A DNA stretch of 64,000 bases, from positions 124,001 to 188,000 of the forward strand of contig NZ_SJSN01000006.1 in the NCBI RefSeq assembly GCF_004331675.1. The letters run 5' to 3'. The translations under genes and the position numbers were made by a program. Position 1 is the first letter of the stretch, and each line of letters opens with the position of its first letter. Under the pieces are notes generated by a model. That model worked only from the letters and a program-made list of their open reading frames with translations, was not told the origin of the DNA and made no database searches. Positions 26,844-35,276 of the stretch are shown piece by piece. This DNA comes from Pedobacter frigidisoli. Lineage in GTDB: Bacteria; Bacteroidota; Bacteroidia; Sphingobacteriales; Sphingobacteriaceae.

Positions 26844-27194
26844 ATGAAGAAGTTAACTCTCCTATTTCTGTTAATCACTATTAGCTATTTTGCTAAAAGC
26901 CAAAACTTGGTTTTAGCTAAGGATGCGGCACAGTACATTGGCAAAACCGTTACCATTTGCGATTCGGTTTATAGCACAAAAGCTTTAGACAAGCTTAGCT
27001 TAATAAATCTTGGTGGTGCTTATCCTAAAGAATTAATTACCATTGTTATTAATAAAGAAGATCAAAGCAAGTTTCCATCAGAGCCATCGAGCATGTTTAT
27101 GGGAAATAAAATTTGCGTTACTGGTCTAGTTACTGAGTTTAAGGGCAAACGCCAGATTGTGGTAACTGATCCTAAACAAATTGTTGTTAAGTAG
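26844..27194 (+). CDS. Secreted small OB-fold-like protein
   Basis: A 116-residue protein with a signal peptide (MKKLTLLFLLITISYFAKSQ). The mature domain reads AAQYIGKTVTICDSVYSTK, then LINLGGAYPKELITIVI, then KICVTGLVTEFKGKRQIVVTDPKQI. This is the pattern of a nucleic-acid-binding-like OB barrel seen in small secreted Bacteroidota proteins. It is probably periplasmic and its function is unknown. It is divergent from the hydroxylase gene and monocistronic. Confidence 0.7.
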   Translation: MKKLTLLFLLITISYFAKSQNLVLAKDAAQYIGKTVTICDSVYSTKALDKLSLINLGGAYPKELITIVINKEDQSKFPSEPSSMFMGNKICVTGLVTEFKGKRQIVVTDPKQIVVK

Positions 27195-27253
27195 AAAGTA
27201 ATTAACTTCACAATAAAATACGCATCAAGTTAATGAATAGTCAAACTGAAAGA

Positions 27254-27757
27254 TTATATAGTCGATGGCAGTACTCCCATCCTAACTGCTTCAATGTATA
27301 ATAGCACTTGATTTACACATTTTGCTAAATTTTCTTTCACCTGATGTTCCCAGAATCGCATAACTGTGTAGCCTTTTGCGCTCAACACTTCGTTTATTTG
27401 GCGATCTCTTTGCATATTTCTTTCAATTTTGGGAATCCAAAATCCTGTGTTTTTCTTTAAGCTGGATTTACGTTCTTCCCATTCGTAACCATGCCAAAAA
27501 TCTCCATCAACAAAAATTGCTAAACGATATTTATTGATAATTAGATCCGGTTTACCTTGAAAACCTTTGGGATGAATTCGGAAACGAACATTTTTGGCCC
27601 ATAATGCTTTGCGTAATTTTAACTCAGGAATACTATTCTTTCCCTTTATTTTAGACATTGTTCTACTTCGTTGAACAGTTGTGTAAAAGCCAGCGCTTTC
27701 TTCAAACCGGGGAACTTTGATCTCAACATCGACGCTAGTGTATGGTTTCGAATCCAT
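27254..27757 (-). CDS. Vsr-like DNA mismatch endonuclease
   Basis: A 167-residue protein. Residues about 32-140 match the very-short-patch repair nuclease: TMSKIKGKNSIPELKLRKAL, FRIHPKGFQGKPDLII, the catalytic FVDGDFWHG, then TGFWIPKIERNMQRD and YTVMRFWEHQVKEN. Vsr nicks at T:G mismatches arising from cytosine-methyl deamination. The cysteines that bind structural zinc in E. coli Vsr are replaced (DGD for GC, WEH for WEC), as in a subset of homologues. There is no cytosine methyltransferase beside it. A 30-residue N-terminal extension is poorly conserved. Confidence 0.85.
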   Translation of the reverse strand: MDSKPYTSVDVEIKVPRFEESAGFYTTVQRSRTMSKIKGKNSIPELKLRKALWAKNVRFRIHPKGFQGKPDLIINKYRLAIFVDGDFWHGYEWEERKSSLKKNTGFWIPKIERNMQRDRQINEVLSAKGYTVMRFWEHQVKENLAKCVNQVLLYIEAVRMGVLPSTI

Positions 27758-27835
27758 AAACTATAAACTTAAAAATTACTGCAATTGTTTAAGAAAATGC
27801 TGTTGGTTAGAAAAAAGGGACTGAGAATCAACCTA

Positions 27836-27957
27836 AGCTCCTCCTAATTTGGGAGGTTAGCTTCGGTCGGAGCGTTAAAATTGAAATATATTTTAAAAGT
27901 AATTAGCTGACTTTGCCTTTTCAGTCGGCAGATATAAAACCTGCCGACCTCCCAAGC
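27836..27957. repeat. Palindrome-rich intergenic element
   Basis: A perfect 8-bp hairpin, GTCGGCAG (27924-27931) with CTGCCGAC (27941-27948), sits 70 bp from a second inverted region (CCTCC..GGAGG near 27842-27860). The outer parts TTGGGAGGT and ACCTCCCAA are also complementary to each other, so the whole 120 bp may fold as one structure. No coding frame fits. It looks like a dispersed element, but no second copy is in the window. Confidence 0.4.
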
Positions 27958-28050
27958 ATAGATATCCTTATTATCTATTTCGAAGGTTGTAAAAGCTTTT
28001 TATTTCTCCTAATGGATTATACAGAAAGCATCAATTCCGTGATAGAAAAG

Positions 28051-28254
28051 CTAATTTCCTTTATGAATATCAAGCGCTTGTTTTCCACGCGAATTTACCT
28101 CAACCTCATAATCAACCATAATGCCTTCTTCGAGTTCTTTATTACTGCCAATTACATTTTCACAATCAGCAAATAAAACTTCTGATCCATCATCAGGGCA
28201 TATAAATCCAAATCCTCGATTTGAATTGTACCATTTCACTATTCCTTTTGGCAT
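28051..28254 (-). CDS. Cold-shock domain protein
   Basis: A 67-residue single-domain OB-fold protein; the start at 28254 (MPKGIVKWYNSNRGFGFICP) is the normal CspA-type opening. RNP1 (RGFGFI) is intact. RNP2 is unusual: VLFADCEN replaces the common IFVHFS, and the protein ends RGKQALDIHKGN. Such proteins bind single-stranded RNA or DNA and melt mRNA structure. The frame is open upstream but without similarity. It is probably monocistronic and shares an intergenic region with the PAP2 gene. Confidence 0.85.
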   Translation of the reverse strand: MPKGIVKWYNSNRGFGFICPDDGSEVLFADCENVIGSNKELEEGIMVDYEVEVNSRGKQALDIHKGN

Positions 28255-28414
28255 ATTATTAAATTGGGATGATTCTTTGATTGTAAGATCACAATTACAA
28301 AGAAAGCGCAATTTCGCTCCAATAACTACAATCTACAATACTCATAAATAGGTATTTGATTATTTGCATTGATGATCAGAAATTCCCTAGTTTTGGAAGA
28401 TATTCTTCTTGCTT

Positions 28415-29059
28415 ATGTTATTGAACCGTAAAACCCTTATTGCTATCCTCATCATTTTAATTTCGTCTTTTATTGCACTAAGTTTTTTTATTGCCCATCA
28501 TTTAGTTTGGCAATTCGATATTAAAGCATCATTATTTATCCAAAAGTTCCAAGCCGGGTGGCTCGATAAAGTAATGTTAGGCATTAGTTTTTTTGGCGAA
28601 TTGCCATATTCGTTACTTTCTGTAGTGATTGTTGGCGCTATATTTTATTGGTATAAATATAAGCGTGAAGCTTTATTTATTTCAACTACACTCCTATCTG
28701 GATTGATAATTCTCGGTGTTAAAAACATGATTAACCGCCCTCGCCCTACTTCATTTTACGTTCGCTTGGTAGAAGTTAATCGGTTTCAAAGTTACCCAAG
28801 TGGGCACACACTTTCGTATGTTTTATTTTTCGGCTTCTTAATCATATTAATGAATACTTTACATAATATTCCAAAAGCAACAAAGCATATAGTTACGTAT
28901 TTGTCAGCATTTTTGATTATTACGATAGCGCCATCAAGAATATATTTGGGTGCACATTGGTTTACCGATACTTTAGGTGGATTTTTATTAGGTCTAATTT
29001 GCTTGTTTCCGCTTTGCTATTTTTATTTTAAGAAAGGCAGCAAAATTAATCGCAGTTAA
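28415..29059 (+). CDS. PAP2-family membrane phosphatase
   Basis: A 214-residue membrane protein starting at ATG 28415 (an in-frame TTG lies 6 nt upstream). Six hydrophobic helices carry the three phosphatase motifs: KNMINRPRP (about residues 106-114), YPSGHT (about 131-136) and SRIYLGAHWFTD (about 175-186). Family members remove phosphate from phosphatidic acid, phosphatidylglycerophosphate or undecaprenyl pyrophosphate; a role in lipid or cell-wall carrier recycling is likely. The 3' end overlaps the convergent Crp-like gene by 4 nt. Confidence 0.88.
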   Translation: MLLNRKTLIAILIILISSFIALSFFIAHHLVWQFDIKASLFIQKFQAGWLDKVMLGISFFGELPYSLLSVVIVGAIFYWYKYKREALFISTTLLSGLIILGVKNMINRPRPTSFYVRLVEVNRFQSYPSGHTLSYVLFFGFLIILMNTLHNIPKATKHIVTYLSAFLIITIAPSRIYLGAHWFTDTLGGFLLGLICLFPLCYFYFKKGSKINRS

Positions 29060-29661
29060 TTTTTATCATCCTTGGCCTTTTTCCTAAGCCTACTCAGCGT
29101 TTCTACACGCATGCCCAAATAGGAAGCCAAATATTTTAAAGGCACACGAAACTTAATTGATGGATGCCCTTCTTGAAATTGCTTATACCTTGATTCTGCT
29201 GATGGAATTCGAGATAATATAGAGCGTTCTTGAGAAATGTGATAATTAATGGCCAAAAGTTTTCTGGCTAAGATATTTGTCTCAGGAAAAAAGTCGTACA
29301 GCTTATCAATGAAACTATATGGGAGAACGATTAGATCAGTATCTTCCAATGCCTGATATTGCTCATTGTATGTTGGTTTTAGTACACCAGGATTTCTAAT
29401 ATTTCCGAATAGGGTATTTTCCGCTACTATCCAAGCAGTTATATCTTTACCCTCATCAATAATAAAACCCCTAATAATTCCTTTCAAAATAAGAAACAAG
29501 CAATCATCTGTCTGCTCTTTTGGGCAAGTTATAATCGAATTTTTACGAACGTTTATATTGAATGTTTGTTGTATGGCAAGCTCGATAATTTCATCGCTAA
29601 GCGGCATTAGATTATTTAAAAATCTAATCAAAGCTTTATTATCGTCATTAATTTCAGCCAT
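29056..29661 (-). CDS. Crp/Fnr-family transcriptional regulator
   Basis: A 201-residue protein with an N-terminal cyclic-nucleotide-binding-like beta roll (residues about 20-130; CLFLILKGIIRGFIIDEGKD) and a C-terminal helix-turn-helix (YLASYLGMRVETLSRLRKKA, 176-195). The phosphate-binding cassette residues of true Crp are not conserved, as in most Bacteroidota members of this type, so the ligand is unknown. It is a lone gene convergent with PAP2. Confidence 0.85.
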   Translation of the reverse strand: MAEINDDNKALIRFLNNLMPLSDEIIELAIQQTFNINVRKNSIITCPKEQTDDCLFLILKGIIRGFIIDEGKDITAWIVAENTLFGNIRNPGVLKPTYNEQYQALEDTDLIVLPYSFIDKLYDFFPETNILARKLLAINYHISQERSILSRIPSAESRYKQFQEGHPSIKFRVPLKYLASYLGMRVETLSRLRKKAKDDKN

Positions 29662-29826
29662 AAGATATTCGGTTCCGAGATTTAAAACAGTGCAATGTAT
29701 TATTTGAATGTTTAATTTCCAAATTAAGTGTTAGTGTTCGATGAATTACATAAAAATAAACAATTAAAATATTGCATTAATTATATTTTAACATAATGAT
29801 TAAAAAATTCTGATAATTTTGCGGTC

Positions 29827-30492
29827 ATGATGGATACTAAACCTAAAGCATTTCTTTTTGATCTAAATGGCACGATGATTAACGATATGGTTTTTCATAA
29901 CCATGCTTGGCATGATATATTAACAAAGGATTTGGGAGCAAACATAAGCTTCGAAGCCGTTAAGAAAGAAATGTACGGCAAAAACCAAGATCTTTTAGAA
30001 CGTGTATTTGGGGTTGGGCATTTCGCTCAAGAACAGGTAGATCAAATTTCTATTGAAAAAGAACGCAGGTATCAATCAGCTTATAAAAAGCATTTAGAAT
30101 TGATTGCGGGCTTGGGTGCATTTTTAGATAAAGCTAAATCTTCCAATATATTGATGGCCATTGGTTCGGCAGCCATTCCATTTAATATTAACTTCGTTTT
30201 GGATAACTTGGATATCAGATCTTATTTTAAGGCGATTGTTAGTGCAGAAGATGTAGTAAATAGTAAACCTGATCCGGAAACATTTACCAAGGGAGCCCAA
30301 ATTTTAGGTGTTTCTGCTCGTGAATGTATCGTATTTGAAGATGCACCTAAAGGTGTAGAAGCAGCAAGGAATGCCGGGATGAAATGCATCGCCTTAACCA
30401 CTATGCATACAAAAGAAGAATTTGATAGTTACGATAATATTATCGCCTTTATCGAAGACTACAACGATCCCATTTTAGAAAAGTTATTTTAA
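29827..30492 (+). CDS. HAD-superfamily hydrolase, beta-phosphoglucomutase-like
   Basis: A 221-residue HAD protein with an N-terminal helical cap. Motif I is FDLNGTM, where the second aspartate of the usual DxD is Asn. Motif II is the Ser in IGSAAIP (about 115-121), motif III the Lys in SKPDPETF and motif IV the acidic pair in IVFEDAPKGVEAA. The layout is that of beta-phosphoglucomutase and sugar-phosphate phosphatases. The Asn alters the general acid/base, so a phosphatase or mutase with lowered turnover is possible. It may act in carbohydrate metabolism together with the neighbouring aldose epimerase. Confidence 0.8.
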   Translation: MMDTKPKAFLFDLNGTMINDMVFHNHAWHDILTKDLGANISFEAVKKEMYGKNQDLLERVFGVGHFAQEQVDQISIEKERRYQSAYKKHLELIAGLGAFLDKAKSSNILMAIGSAAIPFNINFVLDNLDIRSYFKAIVSAEDVVNSKPDPETFTKGAQILGVSARECIVFEDAPKGVEAARNAGMKCIALTTMHTKEEFDSYDNIIAFIEDYNDPILEKLF

Positions 30493-30495
30493 ACG

Positions 30496-30527
30496 AAAAG
30501 GGTTCTGACGATTGTCAGAACCCTTTT
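30496..30527. terminator. Bidirectional terminator
   Basis: A perfect 14-bp stem, AAAAGGGTTCTGAC with GTCAGAACCCTTTT, and a GATT loop. It lies between the convergent HAD and aldose epimerase genes, 3 bp after the HAD stop codon. Confidence 0.92.
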
Positions 30528-30548
30528 CCATTTATCAGAATTAACTTG

Positions 30549-31721
30549 CTATTTCGAGAATTTGTAAATAGAAGTTGTTTTATAAACTTGGCCAGGCTTT
30601 AGCACCGTTGTTGGAAAGCTTGGCTGATTTGGAGAATCTGGAAAATGTTGAGTTTCCATCGCGATGGCCGTTCTAAAATCATCTTTCGCACCAGATTTAA
30701 ATGTGTTTTTACTTTGCATAAAGTTTCCGCTGTAAAATTGTAGGCCTGGCTCCTGAGTATAAATATCCATAATTACGCCCGATTTATCACCTTTAACCGT
30801 TGCTGCATGAAACATATCCATTCCTTTGGTTTTGTTTAAAACATAGTTATGATCGTATCCTTTTCCAAAAGTCAATTGCTCGTTTTTATCTTCAATGCGA
30901 GCCCCAATAGTTGTTGCCTTTGTAAAATCAAAAGGTGTACCTGCCACCTTTTCCATTTTTCCTAATGGAATTAATGTCGAATCAACAGGGGTGTATTCAT
31001 CAGCAAAGATTTGAACTTCGTGATTTAAAATTGTTCCACTACCATCTCCATTTAAATTAAAGAAAGCATGGTTTGTTAAATTGACAACAGTTGTTTTATC
31101 AGTTTTAGCCTCATAATCCATTTTCAATTCATTATCATCAGTTAAAGTGTAAGTAACCTTAACATCTAAATTTCCAGGGAAATTCTCATCACCATCTTTC
31201 GATAAATAATGAAGTTCTAAAGTATTAGGATTAGGTTGAGTAGCATCCCAAACCACATATTGATAGCCTTTTTTACCACCATGCAATGTATTTTGCCCAT
31301 TATTGGTAAACAAAGAATATGTTTTACCCTCTAGCGTAAACTTACCCTTAGCAATTCTATTTCCAAATCTTCCGATGGTTGCACCGAAATAGGGCTCAGT
31401 AGACTTTTCATAATCCGTTACACTTTTAAAACCGACTACAACATCAACAAGCTTACCATCTTTATTGGGTACAAGTAAACTAACTAAACGCCCACCATAA
31501 TTGGTAAATATTGCCTCGGCGTTATTTTTATTTTTTAATGTATAAAGCGAAACTTGTTTGCCATCGATTTCTTTTTTAAACGAATCTGCAACTAACTTAA
31601 CAACGGCAACGGAATCAGCTGTTGTGCTATCTGTTGATGAACCTTTTTTTGTTTCAGATTGGCAAGATGCAAATCCAATGGCAGCTATAACACCTAAGCC
31701 CGCTAATGATTTCAATTTCAT
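30549..31721 (-). CDS. galM: Aldose 1-epimerase, lipoprotein form
   Basis: A 390-residue galactose mutarotase-type enzyme that interconverts alpha and beta anomers of aldohexoses. A lipoprotein signal ends at Cys20 (IGFASC), so the enzyme is envelope-anchored rather than cytoplasmic. Motifs include GATIGRFGNRIAKGKF (about 112-127), TLHGGKKGYQYVVWDA, the catalytic His in NLTNHAFFNLNGDG (about 215-228) and the Glu base in AMETQHFPDSPNQP (about 355). A low-complexity Ser/Thr linker follows the lipid site. Monocistronic, ending at a shared terminator. Confidence 0.93.
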   Translation of the reverse strand: MKLKSLAGLGVIAAIGFASCQSETKKGSSTDSTTADSVAVVKLVADSFKKEIDGKQVSLYTLKNKNNAEAIFTNYGGRLVSLLVPNKDGKLVDVVVGFKSVTDYEKSTEPYFGATIGRFGNRIAKGKFTLEGKTYSLFTNNGQNTLHGGKKGYQYVVWDATQPNPNTLELHYLSKDGDENFPGNLDVKVTYTLTDDNELKMDYEAKTDKTTVVNLTNHAFFNLNGDGSGTILNHEVQIFADEYTPVDSTLIPLGKMEKVAGTPFDFTKATTIGARIEDKNEQLTFGKGYDHNYVLNKTKGMDMFHAATVKGDKSGVIMDIYTQEPGLQFYSGNFMQSKNTFKSGAKDDFRTAIAMETQHFPDSPNQPSFPTTVLKPGQVYKTTSIYKFSK

Positions 31722-32016
31722 AAAAATAGAATATTTGGTTAAGATTAAATTAAGTTTTAAATATAAATGTTATCCATCAACATTGCAAATAAAACGATTT
31801 AGGTTATCAATTGCGACTGATGTAAAGAATATTTATTGCGAAAATAAATTTTAAATTTATCATGGCTAAACAGTTATTTATTAATTGCAAAACAATCCAC
31901 TACGTGCCTCTTGGCCTTGGCTTCAATATTTAAATAATTTACAAATTGATTTAGCGCAATTATAAATTATATTTTTTCGCAGAATCTGATTAATTTGCCA
32001 TGAATCAAAACAAATA

Positions 32017-33006
32017 ATGAATAAGAACATTTCTGATACCCGTTACGATAGTATGCCATATCGTCGTTGCGGAAACAGCGGATTAAAATTACCAGCAATT
32101 TCTTTAGGGTTATGGCATAATTTCGGACACGTAAATGTATTCGAAAATAGCAAAAACCTAATATATACAGCTTTTAATAATGGGATAACCCATTTCGATT
32201 TAGCGAACAATTATGGTCCGCCTCCAGGATCTGCGGAAGAGGTTTTTGGCAAAATACGTCAATCTGATTTTTCTGGCTATCGCGATGAGATGATTATTTC
32301 GAGCAAGGCAGGCTATACCATGTGGGATGGCCCGTACGGAGATTGGGGATCAAAGAAATATTTGATTTCTAGCTTAGATCAGAGCCTAAAACGAATGAAT
32401 CTGGATTATGTAGATATTTTTTACCACCATCGCCCAGATCCTGGAACACCGCTTGAGGAAACAATGGGCGCTTTGAGTTTATTGGTTCAACAAGGAAAGG
32501 CTTTATATGTGGGAATTTCGAACTACAAAGCAGAAGAGGCCGCAAAAGCTATAAAAATTTTAAGTGATAATGGAACACCATGTTTAATTCATCAGCCTAA
32601 ATATTCGATGTTCGAACGTTGGGTTGAGAACGGATTACTTGATGTGTTGGAACAAAATGGCGTTGGCTGCATCCCATTTTCACCACTGGCGCAAGGTTTA
32701 CTTACTGATAAATATTTACACGGTATCCCGTCTGATTCTAGAGTTGCAACGAGCGGCGTATTCTTAAAGGAAAGCAGCATCACCCCAGAAAAGCTGGAAG
32801 TAATTTCGAAGCTAAATGATGTTGCAAAATCCCGAGGACAGAAATTGGCACACATGGCTTTATCATGGATTTTGAAAGACAGTAGAATTACCACCGTACT
32901 GATTGGTGCAAGCAAGCCTGAGCAAATAACCGATTCTATAAAGGCACTAGACAATATCGTCTTTAGTTCGGAGGAGATTAAACTGATTGATGAAATTTTA
33001 AAATAG
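32017..33006 (+). CDS. Aldo/keto reductase, YghZ-like
   Basis: A 329-residue NADPH-dependent TIM-barrel reductase. It resembles E. coli YghZ (L-glyceraldehyde-3-phosphate reductase): MPYRRCGNSGLKLPAIS at the start, the Asp/Tyr site in HFDLANNYGPPPGSAE (about 55-70), the Lys in IISSKAGYTMWDGPYGDWGS and the His in DIFYHHRPDPGTP (about 138-150). The cofactor loop is IPFSPLAQGLLTDKYL. YghZ detoxifies methylglyoxal and related aldehydes; the true substrate here is not known. Monocistronic. Confidence 0.9.
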   Translation: MNKNISDTRYDSMPYRRCGNSGLKLPAISLGLWHNFGHVNVFENSKNLIYTAFNNGITHFDLANNYGPPPGSAEEVFGKIRQSDFSGYRDEMIISSKAGYTMWDGPYGDWGSKKYLISSLDQSLKRMNLDYVDIFYHHRPDPGTPLEETMGALSLLVQQGKALYVGISNYKAEEAAKAIKILSDNGTPCLIHQPKYSMFERWVENGLLDVLEQNGVGCIPFSPLAQGLLTDKYLHGIPSDSRVATSGVFLKESSITPEKLEVISKLNDVAKSRGQKLAHMALSWILKDSRITTVLIGASKPEQITDSIKALDNIVFSSEEIKLIDEILK

Positions 33007-33022
33007 CGTTTTTATTACAAAA

Positions 33023-33066
33023 AGACATCAAGTAATGAGGAGAGAAATTCACAGTGCTTGATGTCT
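33023..33066. terminator. Hairpin between convergent genes
   Basis: AGACATCAAG (33023-33032) and CTTGATGTCT (33057-33066) form a perfect 10-bp stem across a 24-nt loop. It lies between the aldo/keto reductase and the 33084 gene. The loop is long for a classic terminator. Confidence 0.45.
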
Positions 33067-33083
33067 CTGTAAGTATTTTTCCT

Positions 33084-33488
33084 TTAAGCAGTTAAAAAAT
33101 TTTGATGCCCATTTGGTGGAATTGGCAATCTTTCAGGCTTAACAATTTCACTTTTGTTATACTTTTTACTTGCAATAAGTGCAGCGGCTAAAGTAGCTGT
33201 TAAAAAAACACCTTTTACAATGGAAGATCTTCTTTTCCTTTTAACACCTCTGTAAATGTTGTAAAGTGCCATTAAACCCAAGCCAGCGAGTTCTATTTCT
33301 TTTTTATTTTGAATTCCTTTTTTGGTAAATAGCACATCCATTAATTGGTTAACGATGCTAACGCCAATCTCCATTTCTTTTTTAATTTTCGGCTTACTGG
33401 CTTTTACGCCAACGGCACTACCTACTGCTTTTAATCCATCTAACACCAGGCCTTTTTCCACTGCTTGTTTTGTATATGCTTTCATCAT
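33084..33488 (-). CDS. Basic membrane-associated protein of unknown function
   Basis: A 134-residue lysine-rich protein. The first 70 residues are amphipathic (VGVKASKPKIKKEMEIGVSI). Two moderately hydrophobic segments follow (ELAGLGLMALYNIYRGV near 66-82 and GVFLTATLAAALIASKKY near 93-110), separated by KRKRRSS. It ends with a Pro-rich tail. There is no signal peptide and I do not recognise the family. Two adjacent ATG codons (33488, 33485) are possible starts. Confidence 0.6.
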   Translation of the reverse strand: MMKAYTKQAVEKGLVLDGLKAVGSAVGVKASKPKIKKEMEIGVSIVNQLMDVLFTKKGIQNKKEIELAGLGLMALYNIYRGVKRKRRSSIVKGVFLTATLAAALIASKKYNKSEIVKPERLPIPPNGHQNFLTA

Positions 33489-33841
33489 AAGTCTTTTATA
33501 AAATCAACACGATAAAAAGAAATATGGTTTTAGTTAATTTTCCATTTTTGTAAAAAATTTATTGCATTAGCACTTCCGTTATGAAAAGAGATTAAACCTG
33601 AATTTTTATTTTTTTAGGCCCCACATTTACATAGAATAATATGCAATGACACCAATTATCTCTGCGCTAAACATCATTTGCATAAACCGTAGGAGCTTCA
33701 AAAACCTTTTTTATTTCTAGCAAGCCAGAATAAACTGTCATTCTGATGCACCAAACATCTGCAACCGAAAAAATAGATGCTTCGTGCCTCAGTATGACAA
33801 CAATTTAAAAATATAGTAAAAGCTACAAAATATAGCCGTTT
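33489..33841. repeat. Intergenic region carrying a REP-like palindrome
   Basis: The gap of 353 bases holds a 64-bp palindrome at 33736-33799 (TGTCATTCTGATGCACCAAA against TTCGTGCCTCAGTATGACA), the second copy of the element at 24621. The left arm has decayed more than the right. The rest is AT-rich with nothing I can assign. Confidence 0.7.
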
Positions 33842-34696
33842 TTAATTTACAGCCTTTACACCCGATGTGGCATGCGGTTCATTGCTGGTCAGTTTTCCCT
33901 CGTAAATAAACAATCGTTTTTCTCCATTAATAACTTTGATAATCTCCTTTTTTTGTAGTACACCATCTTTATAGTAATCGGTTTCTTCATTCTTTTGATT
34001 ATTTATATGCCAACGGGTGTTGAGTTTTCCATTCTCATAATAATCGTTATACCGTACTTTGTCTTTTGTATATTGTTTGTTGTATAAATTTCCATTCTCT
34101 TTATATTCTTCATGAATATTTGGTCCAGATATTAATTTTTTATTTCCATTGGGATAAAATTCGGTATAGGTGGCAGTAACTTGGTTTGATATTTTTGCCA
34201 GCTTACCTTCTTTATAATACCTTTTGCTTATGCCTATACCGAAATGCTTTTTTACATCTAACGATACCCAACCCTCGTTATTTAAAACCTTATCATCTCC
34301 ATATTCCTTAAAATAAGCTACCTTGTTTTTTTGGTAGGCATCCATAACTAAATTACCATCTGTAAATAGTTTATAGGTAGCCACTAATGAGTTAAGAATG
34401 GTATAATCAGCTCTTCTATTTTCTTTCTCATTAACGGTAACCGACCCGCTAAGGAGCTGATTTACAATTGTAATTTTTGCTTTTTGAGTATTATTTTCTA
34501 TTAAGTAGCTGCCATTTTCTAACAACATAGGTTGATGGTTTTTTATATAATATAATTTAACCTTATCACTAAAAATCTTTACTTCTCTCCCAAATTTTAT
34601 CTCTGCCGTGTTGATTACTTCTTGAGCATACCCTTTATTTGTTGCTACCCCAATTAATAATAAAAGGCAGGTGTATTTGTAATTTTTCAATTTCAT
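33842..34696 (-). CDS. Secreted YwqK-like MORN-repeat protein
   Basis: A 284-residue protein with a signal peptide (cleavage after GYAQ). The C-terminal half is built of MORN-like repeats with the pattern YY.NGKL / EFYPNGNKK / YKENGNLYNKQY / YYENGKLNTRW / YYKDGVLQKKE (about 155-260). Databases often name such repeats YwqK-family antitoxin, but the secretion signal makes a plain antitoxin role unlikely. It is 38 nt downstream of the 34735 membrane-protein gene and so falls under the promoter at 35208. Confidence 0.72.
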   Translation of the reverse strand: MKLKNYKYTCLLLLIGVATNKGYAQEVINTAEIKFGREVKIFSDKVKLYYIKNHQPMLLENGSYLIENNTQKAKITIVNQLLSGSVTVNEKENRRADYTILNSLVATYKLFTDGNLVMDAYQKNKVAYFKEYGDDKVLNNEGWVSLDVKKHFGIGISKRYYKEGKLAKISNQVTATYTEFYPNGNKKLISGPNIHEEYKENGNLYNKQYTKDKVRYNDYYENGKLNTRWHINNQKNEETDYYKDGVLQKKEIIKVINGEKRLFIYEGKLTSNEPHATSGVKAVN

Positions 34697-34734
34697 TGTA
34701 TTTTATATGTTCTTTTATTATTGCCAACCTTTAG

Positions 34735-35190
34735 TTATAAGGTTAACAATGCCTTTGTTTCACTAATAAATTCTTCTGCTTGCTCAGCTTTATTAAAATG
34801 ATTGAATTTTATGGTGCTTATTTGACGTAGGTTTTTAAATTCGATAGTAACATCGGTGCCGCTATTGATAAAATTTATTTTTTTTTTGATAATGATGAAA
34901 CGAGAGAATTTGCAGAACGTGCTTTTTTTTAAGGTAAGGCCAAATAGTGTTTCTTTCACGGTTTTATCTGCGATATTAATTTTTACAGTTTTCCCTATTT
35001 CAACTAAACTAAATACGATGGGCAAAAAAGTAAATGCATAATAGGGAATATTGCTACCCTTAATTTTACTACCGTTGATGTAAAAAAGGATACAGATTAC
35101 AACAAATAATAATATTACAAAGACCCGAAAAAGATTATTCTTTTTTACGGTGTATTGGTTACTGTTGATGCTGTAGAACCTTGTTTCCAT
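34735..35190 (-). CDS. Two-helix membrane protein with PH-like cytosolic domain
   Basis: A 151-residue protein with two membrane helices (FRVFVILLFVVICILFYIN about 21-39, and YYAFTFLPIVFSLVEIG about 50-66). A beta-rich domain of about 85 residues follows (VKINIADKTVKETLFGLT, RFIIIKKKINFINSGTDVTI) and ends in a helix (KAEQAEEFISETKALL). This layout resembles bacterial PH-like YcxB/DUF304 proteins; that similarity is by eye and weak. It is the first gene after the direct-repeat promoter at 35208-35276 and its function is unknown. Confidence 0.6.
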   Translation of the reverse strand: METRFYSINSNQYTVKKNNLFRVFVILLFVVICILFYINGSKIKGSNIPYYAFTFLPIVFSLVEIGKTVKINIADKTVKETLFGLTLKKSTFCKFSRFIIIKKKINFINSGTDVTIEFKNLRQISTIKFNHFNKAEQAEEFISETKALLTL

Positions 35191-35207
35191 TAAGAAATGT
35201 TATTTTT

Positions 35208-35276
35208 CAAAAATAGAAATGAATGGTTTTTTTAACACAAAGCATTTACAATTCGCTGGGGTTGAGTTACAATTCG
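35208..35276 (-). promoter_or_regulatory. Direct-repeat-activated promoter (LytTR-like), copy 1
   Basis: Two ACAATTCG repeats (35248-35255 and 35269-35276) start 21 bp apart. On the minus strand they are followed by a -33 TTTG (35241-35238) and, after 22 bp, a perfect -7 TATTTTTG (35215-35208). The start codon is at 35190. Two further ACAATTCG copies continue upstream at 35312 and 35355, spaced 43 bp, that is twice 21.5. Confidence 0.72.

Noticed and set aside
33842..34696. YwqK antitoxin of a toxin-antitoxin pair
   Set aside because: The protein has a secretion signal and no toxin gene lies beside it; the name reflects MORN-like repeats only.
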